NCBI RefSeq assembly: GCF_015160855.1
Contig: NZ_CP063373.1
Location: 8,345,001 to 8,409,000 of the forward strand
Direction: 5' to 3'
Length of the DNA stretch: 64,000 bases
Source of the DNA: Streptomyces ferrugineus
GTDB taxonomy: Bacteria > Actinomycetota > Actinomycetes > Streptomycetales > Streptomycetaceae
Under the pieces are notes generated by a model. The model worked only from the letters and a program-made list of their open reading frames with translations. It was not told where the DNA came from and did not search any database. A program made the position numbers and the translations under genes. Shown here one piece after another: positions 9,106 through 17,461 of the stretch (position 1 is the first letter of the stretch; every line of letters starts with the position of its first letter).

Positions 9106-12035
9106 ACTTCACGCGCTGGTCGGTCCGCGTCGGCGACCCCGACGGCACGATCTGCGGTGCGGGTGTCTATCTCGGCCGGGACCTGGTCCTCACCTGCGCC
9201 CATGTCGTGACCGACGCCCTGCGCGTCGGCCCCGCGGACGCCCCGGTCGGACATGTGCTCGTCGAGTTCCCCGGTACGGCGTCCCCCGGCCCGGTCGCCG
9301 CTGCCGTCACCGAGGGCGGCTGGTGGCCCGTGGGCGCTCGCCAGGAGGGCGACGCGGCCGTACTGCGCCTGACGGCACCCGCCCCGGCCGGGGCGGCGCC
9401 GGCGCCGCTCAGCGCGAACTGGCGGCGCGGCGAGACGGTCTGGGCCTACGGCTACCCCCGGCACCGGGACCTGTCGGCCGGGGTGCACGCCTCGGCCACC
9501 GTCACCGGGGAGACGATGGGCACGGGCTGGATCCAGCTCAACGACCGCCACGGCAACGGCGTCGAGATCCAGCAGGGCTTCAGCGGCGGCGGGGTGTGCG
9601 ACGCGGACGGCGGGCAGGTCTTCGGCATCGTCGTCCTCGCGTTACGGGCCGAGCGGATGTCCTGGCTGCTGCCGGTCGAGCTCATCGCCGAGCGGCTGCC
9701 GCCCGTGCGCGAGGCGCTGGCGGCCGCCGCGATTCCCGGGCAGCGGGCCGCGGAGCCGGAGCTGGAGCTGGACGGCCTCGGCACCTCCTACGAACTGCCC
9801 GCCGACATCCGCGACTTCACCGGCCGGGCCCGCGAGATCGCCGAACTGACCGAGCGGATCAGGGAGAACACGGTGGGCCCCGCGATCCACTCGATCGCGG
9901 GCATGGGCGGCCTCGGCAAGACCAAGCTGGCCGTCCACCTGGCCCACAAGCTCGCGCCGGACTATCCCGACGGTCAGCTCCTACTCGACCTGGAGGCGCA
10001 CAAGGCGGGCGCCGAGCACCGCCCGCTGACCACCGAGCACGCCCTGCTGGCCCTGCTCCAGGCCACCTTGGGCAAGCCCCAGAACATCGGCGACGTCACC
10101 CGCCTGGGCCGCATGTGGCGCGACGTGCTGCGCCGCCGCCGTCTGATCGTCGTCCTGGACAACGCCGCTTCCCACGAGCAGATCGCCGCGCTGCTCCCCG
10201 AGCACCCCGGTTCGCTGATCCTCGTCACGAGCCGTCGCAGACTGGACGAGCTGGGGGTGGAAGGAGCGGTGCCGATGGCGCTGGAGGAGTTCGACGAGGA
10301 GACCTCGGTACGGCTGTTCACGGCCGTCGTGGGCGAGGCGCGGGCCGGCACCGACCCCGGGGCGGTGCGCGACATCGTCCGGCTGTGCGGCTACCTTCCG
10401 CTGGCCATCCGGGTCAAGGCGGCGCTGGCGAAGGGCCGCCAGCGCCGGTACCCGCTCGCCCGGATCCGGGACGAGATGGCGAGGGAGACGGACCGGCTGA
10501 AGGGGCTGCGGGTCGGGGATCTGTCCATCAACGCCGTGTTCAGCACCTCGTACGGCCATCTGGGCGCTCACGAGCGGGAGTTGTTCCGCCGGCTGGGCCT
10601 GCATCCGCCGGGCAGCGTGAGCCTGGAGGCCGCGGCGGCGCTGGTGGACGACGCCGGTGCGGCCGACGACGCCATCGACGCGCTGATCACGGAGAGCCTG
10701 GTGGACGACGAGGGCGGGCGGCTGCGCCTGCACGACCTGCTGCGGGAGTTCGCACGGGAGCGGCTGGCCGCCGACGAGCCGGGGTGGGAACGGCACCGGG
10801 AGGTCGCCGAACGCCTGCTGGACTTCTATCTGGCGGCGGCACTGGCGGCGCAGCGCACGCTGGTCCCGGCGCGGCCCGTGGCCGACAGCCCCGATCCGGA
10901 ACACGCCCGGCTCCCCGACGTCTGCGACCGGAAGGCGGCGCTGGCCTGGTTCCGGGCGGAGCGGGAGAACCTGCTGCGGTGCGCCGCGCTCGCGGAGGAG
11001 TTCGGGCTGACGTCGTACGTGTGGCGCATTCCGCGGGCCATGGGCCACTTCCTGGCGCTGGCCTCGGAGACGGATGTGGCGATCAAGGCGTACCAGGCGG
11101 GGCTGACGGCGGCGCGGGGGCGGGACCGGCGGGCCGAGGCGGATCTGAACGCGCTGCTGGGCGAGGCGTACCGGGTGGCGGGGCGGCAGGACGACGCGCT
11201 CCGGGCGCTGAGTGCGGCGCGGGAGTTCTACGAGGGGGCGGGGGAGCGGGTCGCGGCGGCGGACATGCTCAGCCGCAGCGGTTACGTCCGGCACAACCTC
11301 GGCGACCGGGACGGCGCCGTGGACGACTGCGAGCGGGCGCGGTCCGAGTTCATCGAGATGGCGGACCTGTTCGGGGCGGCGGAGGCCCTGTACACGCTCG
11401 GCATGCTCTGCCGGCTGCGCGGCGACCACAGCCAGGCGCTGGTGAGACTCTCGGCGGCGCTGGACCTCTTCGACCGCATCGACTACTCACTGGGCCACGC
11501 GCGCTGCCTCAATCTGATGGGGGTCGTCCTCCGGCTGAGCGACGACCGGCACCTGGAGGCCATCCCGATCCTGGAGCGGGCCGAGGAACTCTACGAGGCG
11601 GCCGGCGACATCCGCGGCCTCGCGCACACGATCAACAACCGGGCCTCCGCGCTGGGCATCGCGGGCCGGATCGACGAGGCGGTCTCCGCCAACGAGCGGG
11701 CCCTGGAACTCCTGCGCCGCACCCGCAGCTTCGCCTACCCCGACGCGCTGCTGGTCGCCGCCGACCTGCGCAGCAGACAGGGCGACCACGGCACGGCGGA
11801 GCGGCGGCTCCGGGAGGCCCTGGCCTACTACCAGCCCGCGCAGGCCAGGTTCGGCCAGGCCCGGGCGCACCTACTGCTCTCGGCGGCCCTGCTGGGCCAG
11901 GGCCGGGCCGAGGAGGCCCTCGTCCAGGCCCGAGAGTCGCTCACCCTCTACACCGAGCTGGAGACCGGGAACGGCGTACGGCAGGCGAAGGCGGCCGAGG
12001 CGGCCTGTCTGGCCGCCCTGCCGGCTGCCGGCTAG
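9102..12035 (+). CDS. Trypsin-like protease / NB-ARC / TPR STAND protein
   Basis: This 977-residue multidomain protein begins at a GTG that overlaps the Trypco1 stop by four bases. Residues 1-200 form a trypsin-fold protease with a full triad: His34 (LTCAHVV), Asp84 (EGDAAVLRL), Ser161 (GFSGGGV). An NB-ARC nucleotide switch follows (about 240-560), with Walker A GMGGLGKT at 267-274, Walker B LIVVLDN at 348-354, the sensor ILVTSRRR, and GYLPLAIR. A winged-helix region leads to C-terminal TPR repeats (about 640-977). There is no signal peptide. The family architecture suggests that ligand binding by the TPRs triggers oligomerisation and protease activity, as in bacterial STAND defence proteins; the trigger and target are unknown. 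Confidence 0.85.
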   Translation: MNFTRWSVRVGDPDGTICGAGVYLGRDLVLTCAHVVTDALRVGPADAPVGHVLVEFPGTASPGPVAAAVTEGGWWPVGARQEGDAAVLRLTAPAPAGAAPAPLSANWRRGETVWAYGYPRHRDLSAGVHASATVTGETMGTGWIQLNDRHGNGVEIQQGFSGGGVCDADGGQVFGIVVLALRAERMSWLLPVELIAERLPPVREALAAAAIPGQRAAEPELELDGLGTSYELPADIRDFTGRAREIAELTERIRENTVGPAIHSIAGMGGLGKTKLAVHLAHKLAPDYPDGQLLLDLEAHKAGAEHRPLTTEHALLALLQATLGKPQNIGDVTRLGRMWRDVLRRRRLIVVLDNAASHEQIAALLPEHPGSLILVTSRRRLDELGVEGAVPMALEEFDEETSVRLFTAVVGEARAGTDPGAVRDIVRLCGYLPLAIRVKAALAKGRQRRYPLARIRDEMARETDRLKGLRVGDLSINAVFSTSYGHLGAHERELFRRLGLHPPGSVSLEAAAALVDDAGAADDAIDALITESLVDDEGGRLRLHDLLREFARERLAADEPGWERHREVAERLLDFYLAAALAAQRTLVPARPVADSPDPEHARLPDVCDRKAALAWFRAERENLLRCAALAEEFGLTSYVWRIPRAMGHFLALASETDVAIKAYQAGLTAARGRDRRAEADLNALLGEAYRVAGRQDDALRALSAAREFYEGAGERVAAADMLSRSGYVRHNLGDRDGAVDDCERARSEFIEMADLFGAAEALYTLGMLCRLRGDHSQALVRLSAALDLFDRIDYSLGHARCLNLMGVVLRLSDDRHLEAIPILERAEELYEAAGDIRGLAHTINNRASALGIAGRIDEAVSANERALELLRRTRSFAYPDALLVAADLRSRQGDHGTAERRLREALAYYQPAQARFGQARAHLLLSAALLGQGRAEEALVQARESLTLYTELETGNGVRQAKAAEAACLAALPAAG

Positions 12036-13021
12036 CGCAGCGCCTCCGCCAGCCGGGCCAACGACCGTACGGTGGAGCGCACTTCGAGGAGGTACTTGGT
12101 CGCGCTGAACTGCTGAGCGGCCATCCCGGCCAGCACCCCCGGCTCATTGCCGACGGTGTCCACCTCCACCCCGAACGGCAGCTTCAGCATCCGTACGGCG
12201 GCCGCGTGCTGGGCCGGCACATAGATGGCCGTGGTCACCAGCAGCAGCCGCTCGCCCGGCGTCAGCGCGGCGACGTGCTTGGCGAAGAACTCATAGCTGT
12301 CCGGCGTGTCCGCGCGGCGCCGCTCCGGCTCGCTGGACGGCGCGGCCACGACCTGGACGGGCATCCCGTCGGCCGTGCGGTAGTGGCGCACTCCCCAGGT
12401 GCCGCCCGGGAGGTCGGACTCCTCGCCCTCCACGGACTCCGGCGCGCCCAGCCCGAAGGCCTTGCGGGTCCCGAAGTCCATCGCCTCGTACTCCTCGGTG
12501 AGTTCGGGTGCGCCCGCCTGGGCCGCGAGTTCGAACTCGTCGCCCACGAAGGGCCGGTGGCCGCCGAGGGCGGTGACCGAGCCCGCGCTCACCCGGCCGC
12601 TCTCGACCAGATGGGCGGCGTACGCGGTGCGCACCAGGCAGGCGCGGATGAGGCCGCCGAGCATGAGGACGTGGTCGTAGCGGTCGAAGCGCAGCCGGGT
12701 GCCGCCGCACATGCCGAGCGCCGCGGCCGCCGCCAGCACCAGCTCCTCCTGGTCGGGCCGCATCGGCAGCTCGTCGGCCTGGTTGCGCTCGCGGCCCCGG
12801 CGGGTGTCCCAGCGGTCGGTGAACGCGTCGAGGCGCGCCAGCCGCTCGGTGACGTCGCCCTTCTCGGCGGCCAGGTCGTGGGCCAGCTCACGGTCCTGCT
12901 CGGTCACGGAGAACGCCTCGACCAGGGCGTGCACCGGCACGGAGGCCAGCCAGCCGTCGATGTCCCCGGCCGGGTCAAGCCCCGTTCCGACAAGGGGTAC
13001 TTGGTCGAAGTGCGTGCCCAT
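12032..13021 (-). CDS. Conserved hypothetical protein, 329 residues
   Basis: I do not recognise this protein with confidence. It is soluble, without signal peptide or clear membrane segments. Conserved-looking stretches are YDHVLMLGGLIRACLVRTAY, ALGGHRPFVGDE and TPGERLLLVTTAIYVPAQHA. The arrangement (hydrophobic strand ending LGG, then a helix, then SVTALGGHRP) recalls Rossmann-like DUF218/YdcF proteins, but the match is loose. The ATG at 13021 is chosen because upstream in-frame codons give an Arg-rich extension with no homologous look. The gene ends tail to tail with the NB-ARC gene, overlapping by four bases, so the two are not co-transcribed. It faces the DUF6104 gene. Confidence 0.6.
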   Translation of the reverse strand: MGTHFDQVPLVGTGLDPAGDIDGWLASVPVHALVEAFSVTEQDRELAHDLAAEKGDVTERLARLDAFTDRWDTRRGRERNQADELPMRPDQEELVLAAAAALGMCGGTRLRFDRYDHVLMLGGLIRACLVRTAYAAHLVESGRVSAGSVTALGGHRPFVGDEFELAAQAGAPELTEEYEAMDFGTRKAFGLGAPESVEGEESDLPGGTWGVRHYRTADGMPVQVVAAPSSEPERRRADTPDSYEFFAKHVAALTPGERLLLVTTAIYVPAQHAAAVRMLKLPFGVEVDTVGNEPGVLAGMAAQQFSATKYLLEVRSTVRSLARLAEALR

Positions 13022-13147
13022 GAAGATCCGTCTCCGTATGGATAGACAACCTCTCGCCGCCCAGTGTTCCACGGGCCGGACGCGGGCCTCGCGCGGGCGG
13101 CGAGAGCCCGGCACGCGGGTGTGGCGGGCAGGACATATCCTCACTGC

Positions 13148-13330
13148 ATGTACTTCACCGACCGAGGCATCGAAGAACTGGAGAAGCGGCGCGGCGAGGA
13201 GGAGATCACCTTCGAGTGGCTTGCCGAGCAGCTGCGCACCTTCGTCGACCTGAACCCGGACTTCGAGGTGCCGGTGGAGCGGCTGGCGACGTGGCTGGCG
13301 CGGCTGGACGACGAGGACGACGACGTGTAG
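13148..13330 (+). CDS. DUF6104 family small acidic protein
   Basis: This 60-residue protein begins MYFTDRGIEELEKRRGEEE and ends in an acidic tail (LDDEDDDV). It is one of the small conserved Streptomyces proteins (DUF6104). It appears to be mostly helical, with no cysteines, membrane segment or catalytic motif, and its function is unknown. It is divergent from the preceding hypothetical gene and followed by a hairpin. Confidence 0.75.
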   Translation: MYFTDRGIEELEKRRGEEEITFEWLAEQLRTFVDLNPDFEVPVERLATWLARLDDEDDDV

Positions 13331-13380
13331 CCGGCCGGCGGGAGATCGGACGGCCCTCCCCCGCCGAGCGGGACGTTCCC

Positions 13381-13403
13381 GGGCGCCCTGGTAGGGGGCG
13401 CCC
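13381..13403. terminator. Bidirectional hairpin between convergent genes
   Basis: GGGCGCCC (13381-13388) is repeated in inverted orientation at 13396-13403, around a seven-base loop. It lies between the rightward DUF6104 gene and the leftward gene at 13433 and could end both transcripts. Confidence 0.5.
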
Positions 13404-13432
13404 TTCGTGCTGTACGGCGGTCTTCGCCGCCG

Positions 13433-14275
13433 TCAGTCCAGCGGCCGCACCGTGCTGTGCGCCGCCAGCCCCAGCGCCCCGTGGGCCAGCAGCATCACGC
13501 CCGCGACGATCCAGCCGCCGCTGCGGCGCCGCAGCCCCCAGGCCGTGAGGGGGAGGCCGGCCGCGATCTGGGCCAGGGCGAGGGCCCTGGGGCCGCCGGC
13601 CCAGGGCAGCAGGGCGCCGAGGCGGCCGCCCTCGACGGCGTCGAGTTCCGCGCGGAAGGCGTCGCGCCAGCCCGACCATTCGATGAGGCGGATGTGCGGC
13701 TGGTCGCGGGCGGCGTCCTGGAGGCGGTCGGCGCTCTCGCCGGGCACGAGGCCGTCGGGCAGGGACACGCCCGCGCGCGTGAGGACGGCGAGCAGGCCAC
13801 GCATGCGTGCCTGGGCGTCGGCTCCGGGGTCGGGGCGGGTCAGCTCGTCGAGGGACTGCATGTCCAGGACCGGGTCGAGGCCGAGGCGGGCGGCGAAGGT
13901 GCGCATGGCCTCGTCCTCGCCGACCGGGGTGCCGTTGCCGAGCCAGACGTAGCCGACGGGGCGGCGGAAGCCGGAGGCGAGGGTGTACCCGGCGCGGTCG
14001 GCGTCCCACCACAGGGCGAGGACGGGCCAGGGCGCGCCGACGGCGAGGGCGGTGGCCCAGCCGGTGAGGACGCGGTCGACGGGTTCGTCGCCGGTCAGCC
14101 AGGGCCTGCCCTCGGGGACGAGCACGCTCCACCGGCCGCCGGCCGGCGCGAGCAGCATGTCCTCGCGCAGCAGCCGGGCCGCGGGGGCGACGGCCTCGGG
14201 CTCGGCGCGGCAGAGCAGCAGGGCGCCCGGTCCGGGGCGGGCCTGACGAGCGGTCCGGGGCTGTTCCGTCGACAT
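13433..14275 (-). CDS. Conserved hypothetical protein with two C-terminal membrane helices
   Basis: This 280-residue protein has a soluble, Trp- and acidic-rich body (PAGGRWSVLVPEGRPW; LWWDADRAGYTLASGF) and two hydrophobic helices at the C-terminus (about 227-247 and 252-272), so it is probably a tail-anchored cytoplasmic protein. I cannot name a family. The ATG at 14275 leads directly into a polar N-terminus. It is divergent from the DUF4097/PadR operon across a 171-base gap. Confidence 0.65.
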   Translation of the reverse strand: MSTEQPRTARQARPGPGALLLCRAEPEAVAPAARLLREDMLLAPAGGRWSVLVPEGRPWLTGDEPVDRVLTGWATALAVGAPWPVLALWWDADRAGYTLASGFRRPVGYVWLGNGTPVGEDEAMRTFAARLGLDPVLDMQSLDELTRPDPGADAQARMRGLLAVLTRAGVSLPDGLVPGESADRLQDAARDQPHIRLIEWSGWRDAFRAELDAVEGGRLGALLPWAGGPRALALAQIAAGLPLTAWGLRRRSGGWIVAGVMLLAHGALGLAAHSTVRPLD

Positions 14276-14335
14276 GACAACACGCTAGGCCGTTTTATCC
14301 ACCTCACGTGATTTGTGATCACCAGAACGAGTGCC

Positions 14336-14384
14336 TTGACTTTCCCCGTCCGCGATATATCGTGTTTCTCGTAAGACACGATAT
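14336..14384 (+). promoter_or_regulatory. Promoter with overlapping PadR-type operator
   Basis: TTGACT (14336-14341) and TATCGT (14358-14363) are 16 bases apart, a good vegetative-type promoter. The -10 lies inside the left arm of a perfect inverted repeat, ATATCGTGT-N10-ACACGATAT (14357-14384). A related word, GTGTCGTGT, follows just downstream. Because the operon ends in a PadR-family gene, the simplest reading is autorepression: the regulator covers the -10 element. Confidence 0.7.
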
Positions 14385-14446
14385 GGCGTGTCGTGTTCAG
14401 ATCCGGCCCGTGCGGCCGTGTCCAGGTCGCCCAGGAGGTCCGCACC

Positions 14447-15424
14447 ATGTCCGAGTGGTCCGTCGCAGAGCCCGGGAAGCTCACCTTCGATCAGCCGGTG
14501 GGCGAGCTCCATGTGCGCATCGTCAATGGAACTGTGAACGTCGTGGGGACCGACGAAGGTTCCGCCCGCCTGGAGGTCTCCGAACTCCAGGGCCCGCCCC
14601 TCGTGGTGACCCAGCAGGACGGCACGCTGACGGTGGCGTACGAGGACCTGCCGTGGAAGGGGTTCCTCAAGTGGCTCGACCGCAAGGGCTGGCGGCGCAA
14701 CGCGGTGGTCTCCCTGGCGGTGCCGGCCGACACGCGCGTGGAGGTGGGCGTGGTGGGCGCCGGGGCCGTGGTCTCCGGGATCCACGCCCCCTCGGTGGTC
14801 AAGGGCGTCACCGGCGACACGACGCTGGTCGGCCTGTCCGGACCGGTCCGCGCCGACACCGTCTCCGGGAACCTGGAGGCACAGGCCGTCACCGGCGACC
14901 TCCGCTTCAACTCCGTCTCCGGCGACCTCACGGTCGTCGAGGGCTCGGGCTCGTCCGTGAAGGCCGAGTCCGTGAGCGGCTCCATGATCGTCGACCTCGA
15001 CCCGGACGGACCGACCGACGTCCGGCTGACCAGCGTCTCCGGCGAGATCGCCATCCGCCTGCCGGCCCCGGCGGACGCGGACGTGGAGGCCAACACCGCG
15101 AGCGGCACGATCTCCAACGCCTTCGAGGGTCTCCGGGTGCACGGCCAGTGGGGCGCCCACAAGGTCACCGGCCGGCTGGGCGACGGCACCGGCAAGCTCC
15201 GGGCGACGACGGTCTCCGGCTCGATCGCACTGCTGCGCCGCCCGCCCAGGGACGACGAGCCAGAGGAGGCGGAGGCGCGGCAGAAGTCCGAACCCACCAT
15301 GGCCCCGGCGACCGACCCGATGGCCGACGCACGGCACGGCTCGGGGGACAATTCCGTCTCCGGCCAGGGCGATGACGTAACCGACGCCCCGGCCGACGGC
15401 ACGACCGACAAGAAGGTGCTCTGA
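14447..15424 (+). CDS. DUF4097 beta-helix repeat protein
   Basis: This 325-residue protein is built of repeated strands of the type TVSGNLEAQAVTGDLRFNSV and LTSVSGEIAIRLP, typical of DUF4097 (putative adhesin / bactofilin-like right-handed beta-helix). It has no signal peptide or membrane segment, so the helix should be cytosolic. The last 70 residues are low-complexity and acidic/Ser-rich. The ATG at 14447 follows CAGGAGG at ideal spacing. The stop is one base before the PadR start, so the pair is an operon. DUF4097 and PadR genes are often adjacent in actinobacteria; the function is unknown. Confidence 0.8.
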   Translation: MSEWSVAEPGKLTFDQPVGELHVRIVNGTVNVVGTDEGSARLEVSELQGPPLVVTQQDGTLTVAYEDLPWKGFLKWLDRKGWRRNAVVSLAVPADTRVEVGVVGAGAVVSGIHAPSVVKGVTGDTTLVGLSGPVRADTVSGNLEAQAVTGDLRFNSVSGDLTVVEGSGSSVKAESVSGSMIVDLDPDGPTDVRLTSVSGEIAIRLPAPADADVEANTASGTISNAFEGLRVHGQWGAHKVTGRLGDGTGKLRATTVSGSIALLRRPPRDDEPEEAEARQKSEPTMAPATDPMADARHGSGDNSVSGQGDDVTDAPADGTTDKKVL

Positions 15425-15425
15425 C

Positions 15426-16502
15426 ATGCCTCCCGTCTTCGCCCATGGCCGCCTGCGTCTCTATCTGCTGAAGCTGCTGGACGAGGCCCCGCGCCACGGC
15501 TACGAGGTGATCCGCCTCCTCGAGGAGCGCTTCCAGGGGCTGTACGCACCGTCGGCCGGCACCGTCTACCCCCGACTGGCCAAGCTGGAGGCCGAGGGCC
15601 TGGTCACCCACACCACCGAGGGCGGCCGCAAGGTGTACGCCATCACGGACGCGGGACGCGCGGAACTGGCCGACCGCAGCGGAGAGTTGGCCGACCTGGA
15701 GCTGGAGATCCGGGAGTCGGTCGCCGAGCTGGCCGCCGAGATCCGGGCCGATGTCCGGGGCGCCGCGGGTGACCTGCGGCGCGAGATGCGGGCGGCGGCG
15801 TCCGAGGCCCGCAAGGGCACCGGCGCCAAGTCGGACGCTCTCTTCGGCGACTTCTCCGACTACACCGACAAGGAGGCGTGGCGCGCCGCCAAGGAGGAGA
15901 TGCGCCGGGCCAAGCAGGAGTGGAAGGAGCAGGCCCGCCGCGCCAAGGACGAGAGCCGCCGCGCCCGCGAGGAGGCCCAGCGCGCCCGGCGCCAGGCCAA
16001 GGAGGCCCAGGACCGCGCCCGCACCCAGGCCCAGGAGGAGGTCCAGCGCATCGCCCGCCGGGTCCAGGAACATGTCCAGGACCACTTCGCACGCGGCGAC
16101 TGGCCGACGGGCGTACGGGAGGGCCTGACGGAACTGGCCAAGGAGTTCGGCGACTTCGGAAAGGACTACGGCAAGGAGTTCGGCAGGGACTTCGGCTTCG
16201 GCCGCCAGGACACTCCCAAGCCCCCACAGCACCAGCCCGGCCACCCCGACTATCCCGACTACCCCGACTACTCGGAGACCCCCGAGGACTTCCCCGCCGC
16301 CTACGAACCCTCCTGGGCCCATGAGCCCCCGGGCGACGACCCGGCCCGTGACCTGGACCGGCTGCTCGACCGCTTCCGCGACGACATCCGCGACGCGGCA
16401 CGGGACCACGGCGTCAGTCCGGACCAACTCCGCGACGCCCGCCGCCACTTGTCCACGGCGGCGGCACACATCGGAGCGCTCCTGCGCACACCGAAGCCCT
16501 GA
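15426..16502 (+). CDS. PadR-family regulator with long charged coiled coil
   Basis: Residues 1-75 form a PadR winged helix (LYLLKLLDEAPRHGYEVIRL; SAGTVYPRLAKLEAEGLV; ITDAGRAELADR). The protein is 358 residues, much longer than usual PadR proteins (about 110-200). Residues 80-240 are a highly charged Ala/Arg/Glu/Lys region that should form a long coiled coil. Residues 240-300 are Pro/Tyr/Asp-rich, and a short helical segment ends the protein. It probably represses its own operon through the inverted repeat at 14357-14384. What the extended tail binds is unknown; the DUF4097 protein coded just upstream is an obvious candidate. Confidence 0.82.
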   Translation: MPPVFAHGRLRLYLLKLLDEAPRHGYEVIRLLEERFQGLYAPSAGTVYPRLAKLEAEGLVTHTTEGGRKVYAITDAGRAELADRSGELADLELEIRESVAELAAEIRADVRGAAGDLRREMRAAASEARKGTGAKSDALFGDFSDYTDKEAWRAAKEEMRRAKQEWKEQARRAKDESRRAREEAQRARRQAKEAQDRARTQAQEEVQRIARRVQEHVQDHFARGDWPTGVREGLTELAKEFGDFGKDYGKEFGRDFGFGRQDTPKPPQHQPGHPDYPDYPDYSETPEDFPAAYEPSWAHEPPGDDPARDLDRLLDRFRDDIRDAARDHGVSPDQLRDARRHLSTAAAHIGALLRTPKP

Positions 16503-16575
16503 GGCCGCCTCCTGAGGCCGCTCCCCCGGGTGGTACGACCATCCCTCAGCCGCACCGCCCGGGAGCCCTCTCAGC

Positions 16576-17148
16576 TCAGCCGGCCTTGGCCTCTCCCTCG
16601 CCGTAGAGCACCCGCGTCACGGACTCATGGGTCACCCCGTGATCGGCGAGCACCTCGGCCGCCACACCCGGACGGCTGGTCAGGGCGAGCAGAAGGTGCT
16701 CGTCACCGATGCGCCGGTCCCGACGGGCGACGGCGATCCGCAGCGCCCGTACCAGCACGTCCTTGGCGCCCCGGCTGAACGGACGGTGCCCGGACCACCG
16801 CCCCTTGCCCTTCCGGTCCCCGGCCATCGCCCCGACGCCGTGCGCCTCCTCGACCCGGGCGACGATCTCCGCGACATCGATCCCCAACCCGGCCAGCGCA
16901 TCGGACTCGGCCTGCGACAACCCACCCCGCCGCCGAGCCTCACCAAGGGCCTGCCGTACGGACTCCACCCACTCCCCGCCGCCGAGCGAGGCGAGCGCGA
17001 ACGAGGCCCGGCTCCCCTCCCCGTCGAGCAGCGCGAGCAGCGCGAGCAGCAGGTGCTCGACCTCGACGGTCTGCGCCCCACCCCGCTCGGCATGCTCCAC
17101 CGCACCCGTGACCACGGCCCGGGCTTCCTTCGTGAACCGCTCGAACAT
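16576..17148 (-). CDS. Clp N-terminal domain protein
   Basis: This 190-residue cytosolic protein contains two Clp repeat (Clp-N) motifs: MFERFTKEARAVVTGAVEHA ... EVEHLLLALL, then FSRGAKDVLVRALRIAVARR ... IGDEHLLLAL. These match the N-terminal substrate/adaptor-binding domain of ClpC/ClpA. There is no AAA+ domain, so it resembles stand-alone ClpC-N/Hsp100 adaptor-like proteins of actinobacteria. The ATG at 17148 follows GGGAGG and shares its A with the stop of the HTH gene (TGATG), giving tight coupling. Confidence 0.8.
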   Translation of the reverse strand: MFERFTKEARAVVTGAVEHAERGGAQTVEVEHLLLALLALLDGEGSRASFALASLGGGEWVESVRQALGEARRRGGLSQAESDALAGLGIDVAEIVARVEEAHGVGAMAGDRKGKGRWSGHRPFSRGAKDVLVRALRIAVARRDRRIGDEHLLLALTSRPGVAAEVLADHGVTHESVTRVLYGEGEAKAG

Positions 17149-17357
17149 CAACGCCTCCCGTACTTCTTGTGCACGGCCTGCCTGCTGACCCCGAGTTCCG
17201 CGGCGATCTCCTGCCAGGACCACCCCTGATGACGCGCGCTGCGCACCTGCACGGCCTCCAACTGCTCCAGCAGCCGGCGCAGTGCCGCGACGGCCCGCAG
17301 CCCGATCCGGGGATCGCGATCGCCCGCCCGCTCGGCGAGATCTGTAGCCTCGGTCAT
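17148..17357 (-). CDS. Small helix-turn-helix protein, probable autoregulator
   Basis: This 69-residue protein has a helical N-terminus (LRAVAALRRLLEQLEAVQV) and a C-terminal HTH with a Trp-containing first helix (GWSWQEIAAELGVSRQAVHKKY). The HTH is of the kind found beside Clp-N genes in Streptomyces. It is the first gene of the pair and sits directly behind two palindromes. No Shine-Dalgarno sequence precedes the ATG, and the predicted transcription start coincides with its A, so the mRNA is probably leaderless. Confidence 0.8.
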   Translation of the reverse strand: MTEATDLAERAGDRDPRIGLRAVAALRRLLEQLEAVQVRSARHQGWSWQEIAAELGVSRQAVHKKYGRR

Positions 17358-17360
17358 GAC

Positions 17361-17404
17361 GTCAACCTAAGTTGACGCCCCGCCTCGCGTCAACCCAAAT
17401 TGAC
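17361..17404 (-). promoter_or_regulatory. Double palindromic operator and promoter of the HTH/Clp-N operon
   Basis: Two 16-bp palindromes, GTCAACCTAAGTTGAC (17361-17376) and GTCAACCCAAATTGAC (17389-17404), have starts 28 bp apart. Read on the minus strand, TTGACG (17393-17388) and TAGGTT (17369-17364) are 18 bases apart and lie inside the palindromes. A protein bound here would occlude both promoter elements. The HTH protein coded immediately downstream is the likely ligand. Confidence 0.75.
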
Positions 17405-17461
17405 AAACAGAACGGCGGGCCCGAGGCAGAGCCCCGAACCCGCCGCAGCAGGAACCGCCCG

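Noticed and set aside
4722..9551. A 1609-codon open frame on the minus strand opposite sucA
   Set aside because: It is the mirror of a very GC-rich gene. Its sequence is Val/Leu/Arg/Asp repeats without domain features, and it lies opposite sucA, which has complete catalytic motifs.
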